Below, piece after piece: positions 1 through 7,250 of a DNA stretch of 8,793 nucleotides. Where the stretch lies: contig JAJYSL010000181.1 in assembly GCA_021793595.1 (NCBI GenBank), forward strand, positions 1 to 8,793. Direction: 5' to 3'. The notes beneath the pieces are model-generated. The model worked only from the letters and a program-made list of their open reading frames with translations, was not told where the DNA came from and did not search any database. Source of the DNA: Acidobacteriota bacterium. Its GTDB lineage: Bacteria > Acidobacteriota > Terriglobia > Terriglobales > Acidobacteriaceae. Every line of letters starts with the position of its first letter. Positions within the stretch are counted from its first letter, which is position 1. The position numbers and the translations under genes were made by a program.

Positions 1-20
1 CTTGCGTAGTTTTTAAACAG

Positions 21-122
21 ATTCTGAGCGAAGCGAAGAATCCAGAGGGTAACGGCAGCGTTTACTCAGCCTATCTCGTCTGGATTCTTCACTCGGTCGC
101 CGCAGCGACCTCCGTTCAGAAT
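21..122. repeat. Complex palindromic intergenic repeat (nested inverted repeats)
   Basis: The element lies in the gene-free left end, just past the yceI stop. Three nested pairings are visible. The outer arms ATTCTGA (21-27) and TCAGAAT (116-122) mark the ends. GAAGAATCCAGA (35-46) pairs perfectly over 12 bases with TCTGGATTCTTC (79-90), leaving a 32-base loop. GGTCGC (95-100) and GCGACC (105-110) form a 6-base stem with a CGCA loop. From memory, sequences of the type ATTCTGAGCGAAGCGAAGAAT recur many times in intergenic regions of acidobacterial and other environmental genomes, so this is probably one copy of a dispersed element. It may fold in RNA and help end or stabilise the yceI transcript. 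No U-rich run follows the stems, so a classic intrinsic terminator is not shown. No transposase is nearby. Confidence 0.7.
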
Positions 123-191
123 GACTCGCTCCCACAATCAACTTCGCCAACTGCGAATCCGCTATAGACATTGCAACAAATCAAGAGATTC

Positions 192-722
192 TTACCCGCG
201 CACAACTTCCACATCGAGGGTGATCTTCACTTCTTCGCCGACCATAACGCCGCCTGTTTCCAGAGCCGCATTCCATGTCAGCCCAAAATCCTTCCGGTTC
301 AGCTTGGCGGTGGCAGATGCGCCGATGCGCTGCTTGCCCCATGGATCCTTCATTTCCGGCGACGGCCCTTCGACGTCCAGGGTGATCTCGCGGGTGACTC
401 CGTGAATTGTCAAATCGCCGGTGATTTTGCCGCCGCCCGGCTGGATCTCAACCTTCTTGCTGCGAAACGTGATGGTGGGAAACTTCTCCGTATCCAGAAA
501 ATCCGGGCTCTTCAAGTGCCCATCGCGCTGCGAATCGCGGGTGCTGATGGAGTTGGCATCGATGGTGGCCTCGACGGTGGAAGTCTCCGGCTTCTCCGGA
601 TCGAAGTTCACCGTGCCGGATACCTTGGTGAACTCCCCGCGAACGTTTGAGACCATCAAGTGGCGAACGCTGAAGTGAACGGCAGAGTGGGTTGGGTCAA
701 TTTCATAGGTAATGGACGGCAT
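192..722 (-). CDS. yceI: YceI-family protein (lipocalin-like, putative isoprenoid binder)
   Basis: A 176-residue protein that fits the usual length of the YceI family, whose members fold as an extended lipocalin-like barrel and bind long isoprenoid or amphiphilic molecules. The N-terminal signature is present: IDPTHSAVHFSVRHLMV (residues 8-24, with His12 and His21), followed by VRGEF. The second conserved block is GDLTIHGVTREITL around His107, and the C-terminal part carries the RxDFGLTWN-type motif (residues 133-141). The reading frame stays open far upstream, but the start is set by AAGGAG (731-736) placed 8 bases before the ATG, and homology also begins there. No signal peptide is visible, so this is likely a cytoplasmic member, unlike periplasmic E. 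coli YceI. It is last in a same-strand series after the sulfatase, 181 bases away, and may have its own promoter. The ligand is unknown. Confidence 0.93.
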   Translation of the reverse strand: MPSITYEIDPTHSAVHFSVRHLMVSNVRGEFTKVSGTVNFDPEKPETSTVEATIDANSISTRDSQRDGHLKSPDFLDTEKFPTITFRSKKVEIQPGGGKITGDLTIHGVTREITLDVEGPSPEMKDPWGKQRIGASATAKLNRKDFGLTWNAALETGGVMVGEEVKITLDVEVVRG

Positions 723-903
723 AGGTATTTCTCCTTTTCTGATTACTATGGATGCGTAGGTTCTGGAATCGATGCTCGTTGTCACAACTAATTTTAGACC
801 GTCCCGGTCGTTTTCCGCTCGGGCCTTCCGTAGCAACCTCGATGACGGAATCAATCCGCGCTTGAACTTGGCGTCGTGGGAGGAGCGTTCACAAAAACCG
901 GCC
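723..903. other. Intergenic gap between the sulfatase and yceI genes
   Basis: This 181-base gap contains the yceI ribosome binding site (731-736). It also has a small hairpin, GACCG (797-801) and CGGTC (805-809) with a 3-base loop. Read on the minus strand, the hairpin is followed by TAAAATT rather than a clean U run, so it is at best a weak terminator for the sulfatase gene. The nearby minus-strand TTGTGACAA (around 776-784) is a short odd palindrome without a matching -10 box. No convincing promoter could be assigned. Confidence 0.4.
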
Positions 904-2547
904 TCAGTCTTGATCGATGATTGCACGCACAGCAGATCCAATGGAAAGCGGAAATGCGGGCGTCGGGTAGTAGGGCGGAAAGCCTCGCTGGTCCTTATCG
1001 AACGGTGCAATCCCAGTCGTATTGACGTACCAGTGCAACAACTGTTGTTGCAGTTCACATTGGATACCGGCAACATCTCGATCTCCATAGCGGTTGTGAA
1101 GCTCCTGTGGATCGTCCTTGTAGACGTAAAGCTCGCTTTGCCCCTGTGGACGGCTGACGAATTTGTAGTCATGAGTTCGAACTAGTGCTACACGACTGAT
1201 GGTTTCTGGATGCGCATCCTGCAGGTGTTCTTTCGGGTAGTACAACGATCCCGGAGCCGCATCGTCCTCAAAGCACTGGGGCTCGTACTGGTTATACCCA
1301 CCTTCCGCAAAGGCAGCCCGCTTGGGATCGCCTCCTCCACCATGAATTTGCGGCAACAGGCTGCGCGCAAAGTGGGTATGCTGTGCCTGCGTGCGCGCAA
1401 GATCCAGACATGTAGCCATCACGTCAAACAATTCGACAATATTCTCAGAGCTATTGCCCTGTGTCCCGCCTGGAACGCTGGCGATAAGAGGAACATGCGT
1501 AAGAACGTCTTCCAAACCACTGGGCCACTTCTCAACAAGCCCGTAGTCTCCTGCATAGTCGCCATGGTCGGACAAAAGAAAGACCGCAGTGTCGCGCTTG
1601 TGATTCGTGCGTTCGACAGCTTCCAGCAATTCCCCCATGAGCCAATCGCTGTAGCTGACCATTCCGTAGTACAGCGCTCGCACCTTGCGGAACGTATCTT
1701 CCCCAAGTTCATCCAATCCGTACGCCTTGCGAATACCCGCGATATAACTTGGCTTGCGCGGTAGATCTCTTGGTCGCAATCCATGGACATCCGCAGGTTT
1801 ATACATTCCGTTGAACCCCTCGGGCGAGGTATACGGAGGATGCGGTGAGGACAATGGAAGAAATATGCAAAAAGGCCGGTCCGTTTCCTTTCGTTCAAGA
1901 ATCCGTATCGCAGCCTGGATATGGCCGTACTCTGCTGTTTCGGTGCGATCTCCTTTGGGCTGGCCGATGAAAGTGTCCTGACCTGTAATTTTGCCCGTAA
2001 AAGGCTGTGATTTGCGGTGTTCTTTCCCTACCCGATCCGGTGTCGGCTCTGGGTAGTTCCACATGGTCACGCTCTGATAGAAGGACTCGGCTGCCAATGC
2101 ATCGTTCTTGCCGTACCAAAAGACATCATAGCCAGCCTGGCGAAGATAACGAAACATGTTCGGCTCATTCGGGCGCAAAAAATAAAACAGGCTCCGATGA
2201 CCACGCACGCTCGTCGGCCAACCCGTCAACAAACTACAACGAGACGCGCCACAAACAGGAAACTGTACGTGGCAGTTTGCAAACCGCGTTCCCTCTCGCG
2301 CCAGTTTGTCGAAATTCGGAGTGGATGTCATGGGGTTGCCGTAGCAGGCCAGCGCATCCGCCCGCAATTCATCCGGCATGAACAGGATCAGGTTGGGTTG
2401 TGCGGGGATTTGCATTTGCTGACGCCCATCAGAGACCTGTGTTTCACCAGCCCCGGACTGGCCGACAATCTGGGATGCAACCCCGCCCAGCATCGCCGCT
2501 CCGGACGATCCGAGAAAGCCGCGCCGTGTCAATTTCTTCTCAGGCAT
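904..2547 (-). CDS. Tat-exported sulfatase (formylglycine-dependent, alkaline phosphatase superfamily)
   Basis: A 547-residue sulfatase, predicted to hydrolyse sulfate esters outside the cytoplasm. The N-terminus has a twin-arginine signal (TRRGFLG, residues 7-13, then a small hydrophobic Ala/Gly stretch to about residue 30), so export would be as a folded protein. The catalytic signature is Cys99-Gly-Ala-Ser-Arg103 followed by CSLLTG. Cys99 would be converted to formylglycine; the motif is the CxAxR variant, not the commoner CxPxR. Likely metal and active-site residues are Asp59 (PDELRADAL), His236 (SSPHPPY), Asp327-His328 (SDHGD) and Lys340. The start ATG has AAGGAA (2555-2560) 7 bases upstream. 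The gene lies 118 bases after the propeller lipoprotein gene. The substrate cannot be told from sequence, and no maturase or polysaccharide-uptake gene is in the window. Confidence 0.93.
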   Translation of the reverse strand: MPEKKLTRRGFLGSSGAAMLGGVASQIVGQSGAGETQVSDGRQQMQIPAQPNLILFMPDELRADALACYGNPMTSTPNFDKLAREGTRFANCHVQFPVCGASRCSLLTGWPTSVRGHRSLFYFLRPNEPNMFRYLRQAGYDVFWYGKNDALAAESFYQSVTMWNYPEPTPDRVGKEHRKSQPFTGKITGQDTFIGQPKGDRTETAEYGHIQAAIRILERKETDRPFCIFLPLSSPHPPYTSPEGFNGMYKPADVHGLRPRDLPRKPSYIAGIRKAYGLDELGEDTFRKVRALYYGMVSYSDWLMGELLEAVERTNHKRDTAVFLLSDHGDYAGDYGLVEKWPSGLEDVLTHVPLIASVPGGTQGNSSENIVELFDVMATCLDLARTQAQHTHFARSLLPQIHGGGGDPKRAAFAEGGYNQYEPQCFEDDAAPGSLYYPKEHLQDAHPETISRVALVRTHDYKFVSRPQGQSELYVYKDDPQELHNRYGDRDVAGIQCELQQQLLHWYVNTTGIAPFDKDQRGFPPYYPTPAFPLSIGSAVRAIIDQD

Positions 2548-2665
2548 ATCAGCATTCCTTTCGGTTCATGCCCAAGCTACATGCCCAGCGTCAACCCTTG
2601 CAAGCCGGAGGGAACAGGGACGTAGAGTGATCTGCAATCGGCACGAGCTGAACGATGGCTCCACT

Positions 2666-4366
2666 TTAGTGCAGAAGCCCAAACACGGCCACACCCGTCT
2701 GCGTGCCGACGTACACTTTGCCGTTGGCAATCATCGGCGTGATAAATTTATTTCCCGGACCGAACTGATCGCGCCCGCCCGCTGACTGGCTGCTGTCGTA
2801 GAGTTCATGCGTCAGGTTGGTTGCGTCATAGGCGTACAAAACCGCGGGATTGCTGTTGTCGACAGCCCAGAGAATTCCATTCGACGTGCCGTTGGAGGAA
2901 ATGCTTGGTGTCGCGCCGGGATACGGAAATTGATGCGCCGTTTTTGAGCTGGGACTGGTGGCCAGTTTTGCCTGCGTGATCGAATAGGCGCGAATCGAAT
3001 CTCCAACCGCGCCGTAATACACGGTGTTATTCCAATAGGCCGGCATACCGAATTCCTGCCCGCTCAGCGCGCCTCCCAGTTCCTGATAAATGATCTTGCC
3101 GCTTGCATGAAACTTGCCCATGTTGTCGCGATCGACGACATAGATGTTGGCGTCTTTACCAGCGCCGACCGCCAGGTGCCGCACGGCTCCAGACGCATCC
3201 GTCTCATCCGGCAGCAACATGGCTCCGCCCGAGCCCAGGTCTTCATCGGCATTCGACTCCGCCACCGTGTTTGACATGGTGAAGTAATCCGCGGGCGCAA
3301 GCTTGCCGCCGCTGGTGGAAACCTTCATGAATGCATTGCCGTAATTGCCGTTGGCGGGCATTCCGTTGGCGTTCAACGTGATGTCAAAGCTGCCGTTGGC
3401 ATCGAGGAAATAGATGTTGCCGGAGGAGTCCGCCGCCGGTCCCGCACCCGATTGCCAGATGGAGCCCTCAGACCCGTTGGGAGTCAAATTCAACACGCTG
3501 GTTTGCGCCAGCGAATCCTCCTTGTATCCCATCAGCCAACCGGTGTAGGGTTCGATGTCGCAGTGGGACGACCAGCCGAGATAGACCACACCATTCAGCA
3601 GCAGGAGTCCGGCGCGTTCGTTATATTGCTTGGGATCGAAAACCACCTGCCCGTTCGAGCTTTCCGGTCCCATGCTCGGATACGTGGCCTGTATGGTGAC
3701 CGGGCTGCCGGACTGTTCCGCTCCGGTTGTCAGGTCCAGCGCGTGCAGACGTTGATGATAGTTGCCGCTGCTATCCTTGCTGGCCGCGACCATGAAGATG
3801 GTGCCGTGGGCGCCGGCTTTGGGATCGATGACGGGAGTGGAGGTCATGCCGATCTCCGGAACGACTTGGCCGCAGTTGCGCGGATCGCTGGTGGTCTCAT
3901 TGGAGCCCAGGGTGGAGACATGCCATAGGACTGCGCCCGAGTCGGCGTCAAAGGCGTAGGCGGAATCGTGCTCCGTGACCACATACAAGACGTTATGGGT
4001 GGCGCCGCCAATCGTCACTCCGGAAACGTATAGCGGTTCGGCATCCACTTTGCCATCCGTCGAATCAAACCCAACCTTGCCGAAGGTGGATGAGGTGACG
4101 TTCGCCGGAGTCAGTACCGTTTCCTGGGTATTCAGGCCTTCGCGGGTATTGTCGTTGTGATACGTCAAGACCTGCACGTTGCTGCCGGTTGTGCCCGTGG
4201 TTCCTGTCGTGCCTGTGGTGCCAGTGGTTCCCGTCGACCCGGTTGTCCCGGTGGTACTTGCGGAATTACTGCGGGAGCCGCAGCCATTACATCCCACGGC
4301 GCAGACGACACTCAAAACAAGTAAACCAGACATCGCCCGAAAACCAGTCCAAAACCCTGGACGCAT
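2666..4366 (-). CDS. Exported PQQ-like beta-propeller lipoprotein with Thr-Gly linker
   Basis: A 566-residue secreted protein. Residues 1-25 form a signal peptide (hydrophobic core about 13-25) ending in a lipobox-like AVGC with Cys26 as the probable lipid anchor. Residues 38-61 are eight Thr-Thr-Gly-type triplets, one reading Ser-Thr-Gly, acting as a flexible spacer. The rest (about 65-566) is a predicted beta-propeller with blade-like strands such as LYVVTEHDSAYAFDADSG (127-144), HQRLHALDLTTGAE (204-217), NIYVVDRDN (407-415) and KVYVGTQTGVAVFG (550-563), resembling PQQ-binding repeats. No dehydrogenase catalytic set was recognised, so enzyme activity is not claimed; a binding or scaffold role is as likely. 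From memory, close look-alikes are numerous in Acidobacteria. AGGAG (minus strand, 4373-4377) lies 6 bases before the ATG. It is first of the leftward gene series and divergent from glmU. Confidence 0.85.
   Translation of the reverse strand: MRPGFWTGFRAMSGLLVLSVVCAVGCNGCGSRSNSASTTGTTGSTGTTGTTGTTGTTGTTGSNVQVLTYHNDNTREGLNTQETVLTPANVTSSTFGKVGFDSTDGKVDAEPLYVSGVTIGGATHNVLYVVTEHDSAYAFDADSGAVLWHVSTLGSNETTSDPRNCGQVVPEIGMTSTPVIDPKAGAHGTIFMVAASKDSSGNYHQRLHALDLTTGAEQSGSPVTIQATYPSMGPESSNGQVVFDPKQYNERAGLLLLNGVVYLGWSSHCDIEPYTGWLMGYKEDSLAQTSVLNLTPNGSEGSIWQSGAGPAADSSGNIYFLDANGSFDITLNANGMPANGNYGNAFMKVSTSGGKLAPADYFTMSNTVAESNADEDLGSGGAMLLPDETDASGAVRHLAVGAGKDANIYVVDRDNMGKFHASGKIIYQELGGALSGQEFGMPAYWNNTVYYGAVGDSIRAYSITQAKLATSPSSKTAHQFPYPGATPSISSNGTSNGILWAVDNSNPAVLYAYDATNLTHELYDSSQSAGGRDQFGPGNKFITPMIANGKVYVGTQTGVAVFGLLH
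4184..4255 (-). repeat. 9-base in-frame tandem repeat coding for (Thr-Thr-Gly) x8
   Basis: Eight consecutive 9-base units within the propeller lipoprotein gene encode residues 38-61; one unit reads Ser-Thr-Gly. The units differ at third codon positions: all four Thr codons and two Gly codon families (GGC, GGA, GGG) occur. The repeat is therefore kept at protein level more than at DNA level. It sits between the lipid-anchor cysteine and the folded domain, where a flexible spacer is expected. Confidence 0.85.
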
Positions 4367-4558
4367 TCTTCACTCCTGTGCGAATTCCTGTGTGGCAGAC
4401 CGCTCTGATGCCTGATCTTTGCCTGTTTAGATGCAGGTCAATGGCGGAATAGTCGAGCCTTTGCCACAGCGTACACCGGAACTGCCGCCTCGGCACAAAA
4501 GCCAGTTTCCTCTCGATCCTGAATTTTGATCCCATAGCTGTGAGACGATGGGTACGTT
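4367..4558. promoter_or_regulatory. Divergent intergenic region between the propeller lipoprotein gene and glmU
   Basis: The 192 bases separate two divergently read genes and should contain both promoters. On the minus strand, AGGAG (4373-4377) is the ribosome binding site of the lipoprotein gene. The 7-mer CACAGGA occurs twice on that strand (4374-4380 and 4386-4392, 5 bases between copies), the nearer copy covering this site. A minus-strand TTGACC (4436-4441) could be a -35 box, but no good -10 lies 16-18 bases downstream. On the plus strand no clear -35/-10 pair or strong ribosome binding site was found before glmU. Confidence 0.4.
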
Positions 4559-5968
4559 ATGGAATCTCAAACATTTGCCACAGCCATTCTTGCCGCCGGA
4601 AAAGGTACGCGGCTCAAGTCGAAACGCGCCAAGGTGCTGCACTCGATCGCCGGAAAAACTTTGCTACAGCATGTGCTGGATGCCGTCCTGAAGGTGACTT
4701 CGCCAGATCAAGTGTTTGTCGTCGTGGGTCACCAGGCAGAAGAGGTGGAGCGGGCCGTGGCGGACACAGGTGTACATTTTGTGCTGCAAAAGCAGCAATT
4801 AGGCACCGGGCATGCGGTGCAGTGCCTGTGCGAATCCGTCCGCGGGCTTGGCGATCTGCTGGTGCTTTCCGGCGATGTGCCTTTGATCCGGGCGGAAACC
4901 ATCGAGAATCTGCGGGATTTTCATCAGGCGCAAAAGGCTGCCATGACGATTTTGACGGCTCGGCCAGAAAATCCCTTTGGATATGGACGGGTGGTTCGTG
5001 TCGAGCCAACCAGCCCCGATGTCGGCGCGATTATCGAGCAGAAGGCATTGGCCGACGATCAACAGCATATTGGAGAGATTAATTCCGGTATCTATGTGTT
5101 TCAGATTGATACGCTGTATCGGCATATTGGTGCGCTGCAATCGAACAATGCTCACGGGGAGTATTACCTGACGGACATGGCGGCCATTCTGCGCGCGGCG
5201 GGCGAGCGCGTTGTTGCGTATGAGGTCGGCGACGCAACGGAAGTCCTGGGCGCCAATACCATCTCCGAAATGATGGAGCTGGAAGGCGCATTACGCACGC
5301 AGGCTGCGCGTCAGCTGATGGCGCAAGGCGTTACCATTCACCGGCCGGAAACCTGTGTCATCGATGCGGATGTAACCGTGGGCGCGGACACCATCGTGGA
5401 GCCGTTCGTGCAATTGCTGGGCAAGACCCAGGTTGGCGAGGATTGCCGCATTCGTTCTTACTCCGTGATCCAGGACTCGCAGATTGGCGACAGTGTGCTG
5501 ATTCGCAACAGTTGTGTGGTGGATGGGGCGACCATCGACAACGGTGCCTTCGTCGGCCCATTCGCGCATCTGCGTCCCGGCAGCCAGATTGGTCGCGAAG
5601 CCCATGTCGGCAACTTTGTCGAGACAAAGAATGCGCGGGTAGGAGAGAAGTCGAAGGCGAATCATCTGACCTATCTCGGGGATGTCTCTGTCGGATCCGG
5701 CTGTAATATCGGCGCCGGTGTCATCACGTGCAATTACGATGGCGTCAATAAGCACCCGACGCAAATTGGAGATCGCGTATTTGTGGGCAGCAATGCCACA
5801 CTGGTCGCGCCAGTATCGCTGGAAGACGATAGCTATGTTGCGGCCGCCTCCTGCATCACAGAGCCCGTACCTGCTGGCGCGCTAGCTCTTGGCCGCTCCC
5901 GGCAGGCAGTGAAGCCGGGCTGGGTGAAGCAACGGCGGGCAGCGCAGCAGAAAAAGAAAGAGGGTTAG
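4559..5968 (+). CDS. glmU: Bifunctional GlmU: GlcN-1-P acetyltransferase / GlcNAc-1-P uridyltransferase
   Basis: A 469-residue cytoplasmic enzyme (E. coli 456) that acetylates glucosamine-1-phosphate and then joins it to UTP, giving UDP-GlcNAc for peptidoglycan and lipopolysaccharide. The N-terminal nucleotidyltransferase domain (about 1-235) has LAAGKGTRL (11-19), QQLGTGHAV (79-87), the metal aspartate in LSGDVPL (Asp106) and EINSGIY (173-179). The C-terminal left-handed beta-helix (about 255-450) has hexapeptide repeats and acetyltransferase motifs RPGS (339-342), ETKNARVG (355-362), NHLTYLGD with likely base His369 (368-375), and NYDG (392-395). The start is forced: an in-frame TGA at 4541-4543 precedes it and this is the first possible start, although the ribosome binding site is weak. 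A lysine-rich tail ends the protein. Both active sites look intact. It stands alone on the plus strand, without glmS or glmM. Confidence 0.98.
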   Translation: MESQTFATAILAAGKGTRLKSKRAKVLHSIAGKTLLQHVLDAVLKVTSPDQVFVVVGHQAEEVERAVADTGVHFVLQKQQLGTGHAVQCLCESVRGLGDLLVLSGDVPLIRAETIENLRDFHQAQKAAMTILTARPENPFGYGRVVRVEPTSPDVGAIIEQKALADDQQHIGEINSGIYVFQIDTLYRHIGALQSNNAHGEYYLTDMAAILRAAGERVVAYEVGDATEVLGANTISEMMELEGALRTQAARQLMAQGVTIHRPETCVIDADVTVGADTIVEPFVQLLGKTQVGEDCRIRSYSVIQDSQIGDSVLIRNSCVVDGATIDNGAFVGPFAHLRPGSQIGREAHVGNFVETKNARVGEKSKANHLTYLGDVSVGSGCNIGAGVITCNYDGVNKHPTQIGDRVFVGSNATLVAPVSLEDDSYVAAASCITEPVPAGALALGRSRQAVKPGWVKQRRAAQQKKKEG

Positions 5969-7131
5969 GCGGCCTCGCCAGCGGGAATGGAGCCTGCATC
6001 AATTTGTTGCCGCAATTTCGCTTCACGGTTGCGACATCGCTTTTTGGCTTCGTTCATTGCCACCAGGATGAGCACGGCGAAGGTGACCGCAACCAGCAAA
6101 ACCGCGATCATGCCATGGAGCTGTTCCACCTCGCCGTAAAGCAGTGCCAGCCCCGCAAATACAAAGAACAGGTGCGCGCAATACACGTGCAATGAGGCTT
6201 TACCCAGGGTCAGAAATGGCTCGATTGCAACCGCTCGCAGCACATATTTCCGCAGCCAGTAAAAAACGACCATGAAGGCCAGCAGGTTGAGCACGCGGAG
6301 CGGGCCAATCTGCCACTTGTCCAGCCACATGCCGAGCGCCTGTTGTGTCAGGTGCGGCCCCAGCCAGCTATGACGCACGCCAACAAAGAATAAGCAGACA
6401 GCAGCGGCCATAACCGCGCCCCAACTGGGGATTTTGCGCAGAGGAACCACTCCGACGGCCGATTTCGCACCCAGCCATAGTCCGCCAATCCATACAGCCT
6501 GCCAGGCAAACAGGTTGAAGGCACCCGTCTCTTCCAGCGGAATTCGCAGGTGCGTCACACTGACGATGGCGTTGTGCGCCAGGTCTCGCAGTCCAAATTG
6601 AGCCAGCAGCCACACCAGGCTGCTGACCGCCAGTATCTTCTTCCACCCATAGCGCCATGACGCCGAAAGCAGCAACGGCGTGAAGAAAAGAAAGGTGACG
6701 TACATCGGCAGAATATCGAGCAGCGGCGGGCAATAAATCAGCAAGACAGAGCCGACAATGGCCACGCCGGGATGCGCCAGGTAAAAGTCGAGAAGATTCG
6801 TCAACGCCGCTTTGTGAGTGTGGACTGCGACCGCCGCGGCCACGGTAAAGGCAAGACTCAACAGAAGCAGGTGATAGCCGTAGATTTTCAGCGAGCGCTT
6901 CCAAAGCTTGCGTCGAACGCCGGGTTCATCCCGCAGCAACTCGCGGACATAAAGCCGCCCCACCAGCAGCGCGGAAAGGAACACGAACCCTTCCGCGGAG
7001 GTGACATATCCGATGGGCTGATCGACGAGGTCGCTAAACCGCGTAGGAAGGTGCGTCAGCGTCATCCATACCAGGAATAGCCCACGCAGAGCATCCAGTT
7101 CAGGACGGCGTTCAAGTTTCGGAAAATGCAT
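5965..7131 (-). CDS. OpgC-like integral membrane acyltransferase
   Basis: A 388-residue polytopic membrane protein with about 10 hydrophobic segments (roughly 15-30, 44-60, 84-103, 122-137, 141-158, 165-180, 205-222, 236-252, 276-293, 306-332, 339-358). The N-terminal signature RRPELDALRGLFLVWMTLTH (residues 8-27, with Asp13, Arg16 and His27) and SAEGFVFLSALLVG (45-58) are typical of the OpgC family, related to the acyltransferase-3 group. OpgC adds succinyl groups to osmoregulated periplasmic glucans. No opgG or opgH is present here, so the acceptor may be another envelope glycan; the gene symbol is withheld. The ATG is the only plausible start and lacks a clear ribosome binding site. A basic tail (359-375) is probably cytoplasmic. 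Its TAA interlocks with the glmU TAG, an overlap of 4 bases. Confidence 0.85.
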   Translation of the reverse strand: MHFPKLERRPELDALRGLFLVWMTLTHLPTRFSDLVDQPIGYVTSAEGFVFLSALLVGRLYVRELLRDEPGVRRKLWKRSLKIYGYHLLLLSLAFTVAAAVAVHTHKAALTNLLDFYLAHPGVAIVGSVLLIYCPPLLDILPMYVTFLFFTPLLLSASWRYGWKKILAVSSLVWLLAQFGLRDLAHNAIVSVTHLRIPLEETGAFNLFAWQAVWIGGLWLGAKSAVGVVPLRKIPSWGAVMAAAVCLFFVGVRHSWLGPHLTQQALGMWLDKWQIGPLRVLNLLAFMVVFYWLRKYVLRAVAIEPFLTLGKASLHVYCAHLFFVFAGLALLYGEVEQLHGMIAVLLVAVTFAVLILVAMNEAKKRCRNREAKLRQQIDAGSIPAGEAA

Positions 7132-7250
7132 AGCGGCACGTCCGCAGTTGGGACGATATCTAGTTAGACGCCCGCCGCAGGATGGAGTTGTGCCTTGATT
7201 CCCACTGGATGTGACGGCAGGCTCTTAACCTGAAGAAAACAATTGCGGAG

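Noticed and set aside
797..809. Hairpin GACCG-TCC-CGGTC as an intrinsic terminator of the sulfatase gene
   Set aside because: The stem is only 5 bases and no U run follows on the minus strand, so it is mentioned in the gap entry but not called as a terminator.
723..1172. N-terminal extension of the YceI frame to 326 residues
   Set aside because: The extension overlaps the sulfatase gene by 269 bases, has no family similarity, and a strong ribosome binding site lies just before the internal ATG at 722.
1210..1764. 184-codon plus-strand frame within the sulfatase gene
   Set aside because: It is antisense to the sulfatase, whose motifs are intact along this stretch, and it shows no domain or ribosome binding site.
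904..4366. Dedicated sulfated-polysaccharide utilisation locus
   Set aside because: Only one sulfatase is present, with no glycoside hydrolase, SusC/SusD-like pair, regulator or maturase in the window.
4179..4415. Plus-strand frame rich in Val-Val-Pro repeats
   Set aside because: It is the antisense reading of the Thr-Thr-Gly repeat in the propeller lipoprotein gene, and its downstream part runs through the divergent promoter region.
4540..5082. 180-codon plus-strand frame starting GTG before glmU
   Set aside because: It lies in another frame over the well-supported glmU coding sequence and has the Arg/Ala-rich composition of a GC-rich shadow.
6368..6904. 178-codon minus-strand frame inside the opgC-like gene
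   Set aside because: It is out of frame with an intact polytopic membrane protein and has no coherent topology of its own.
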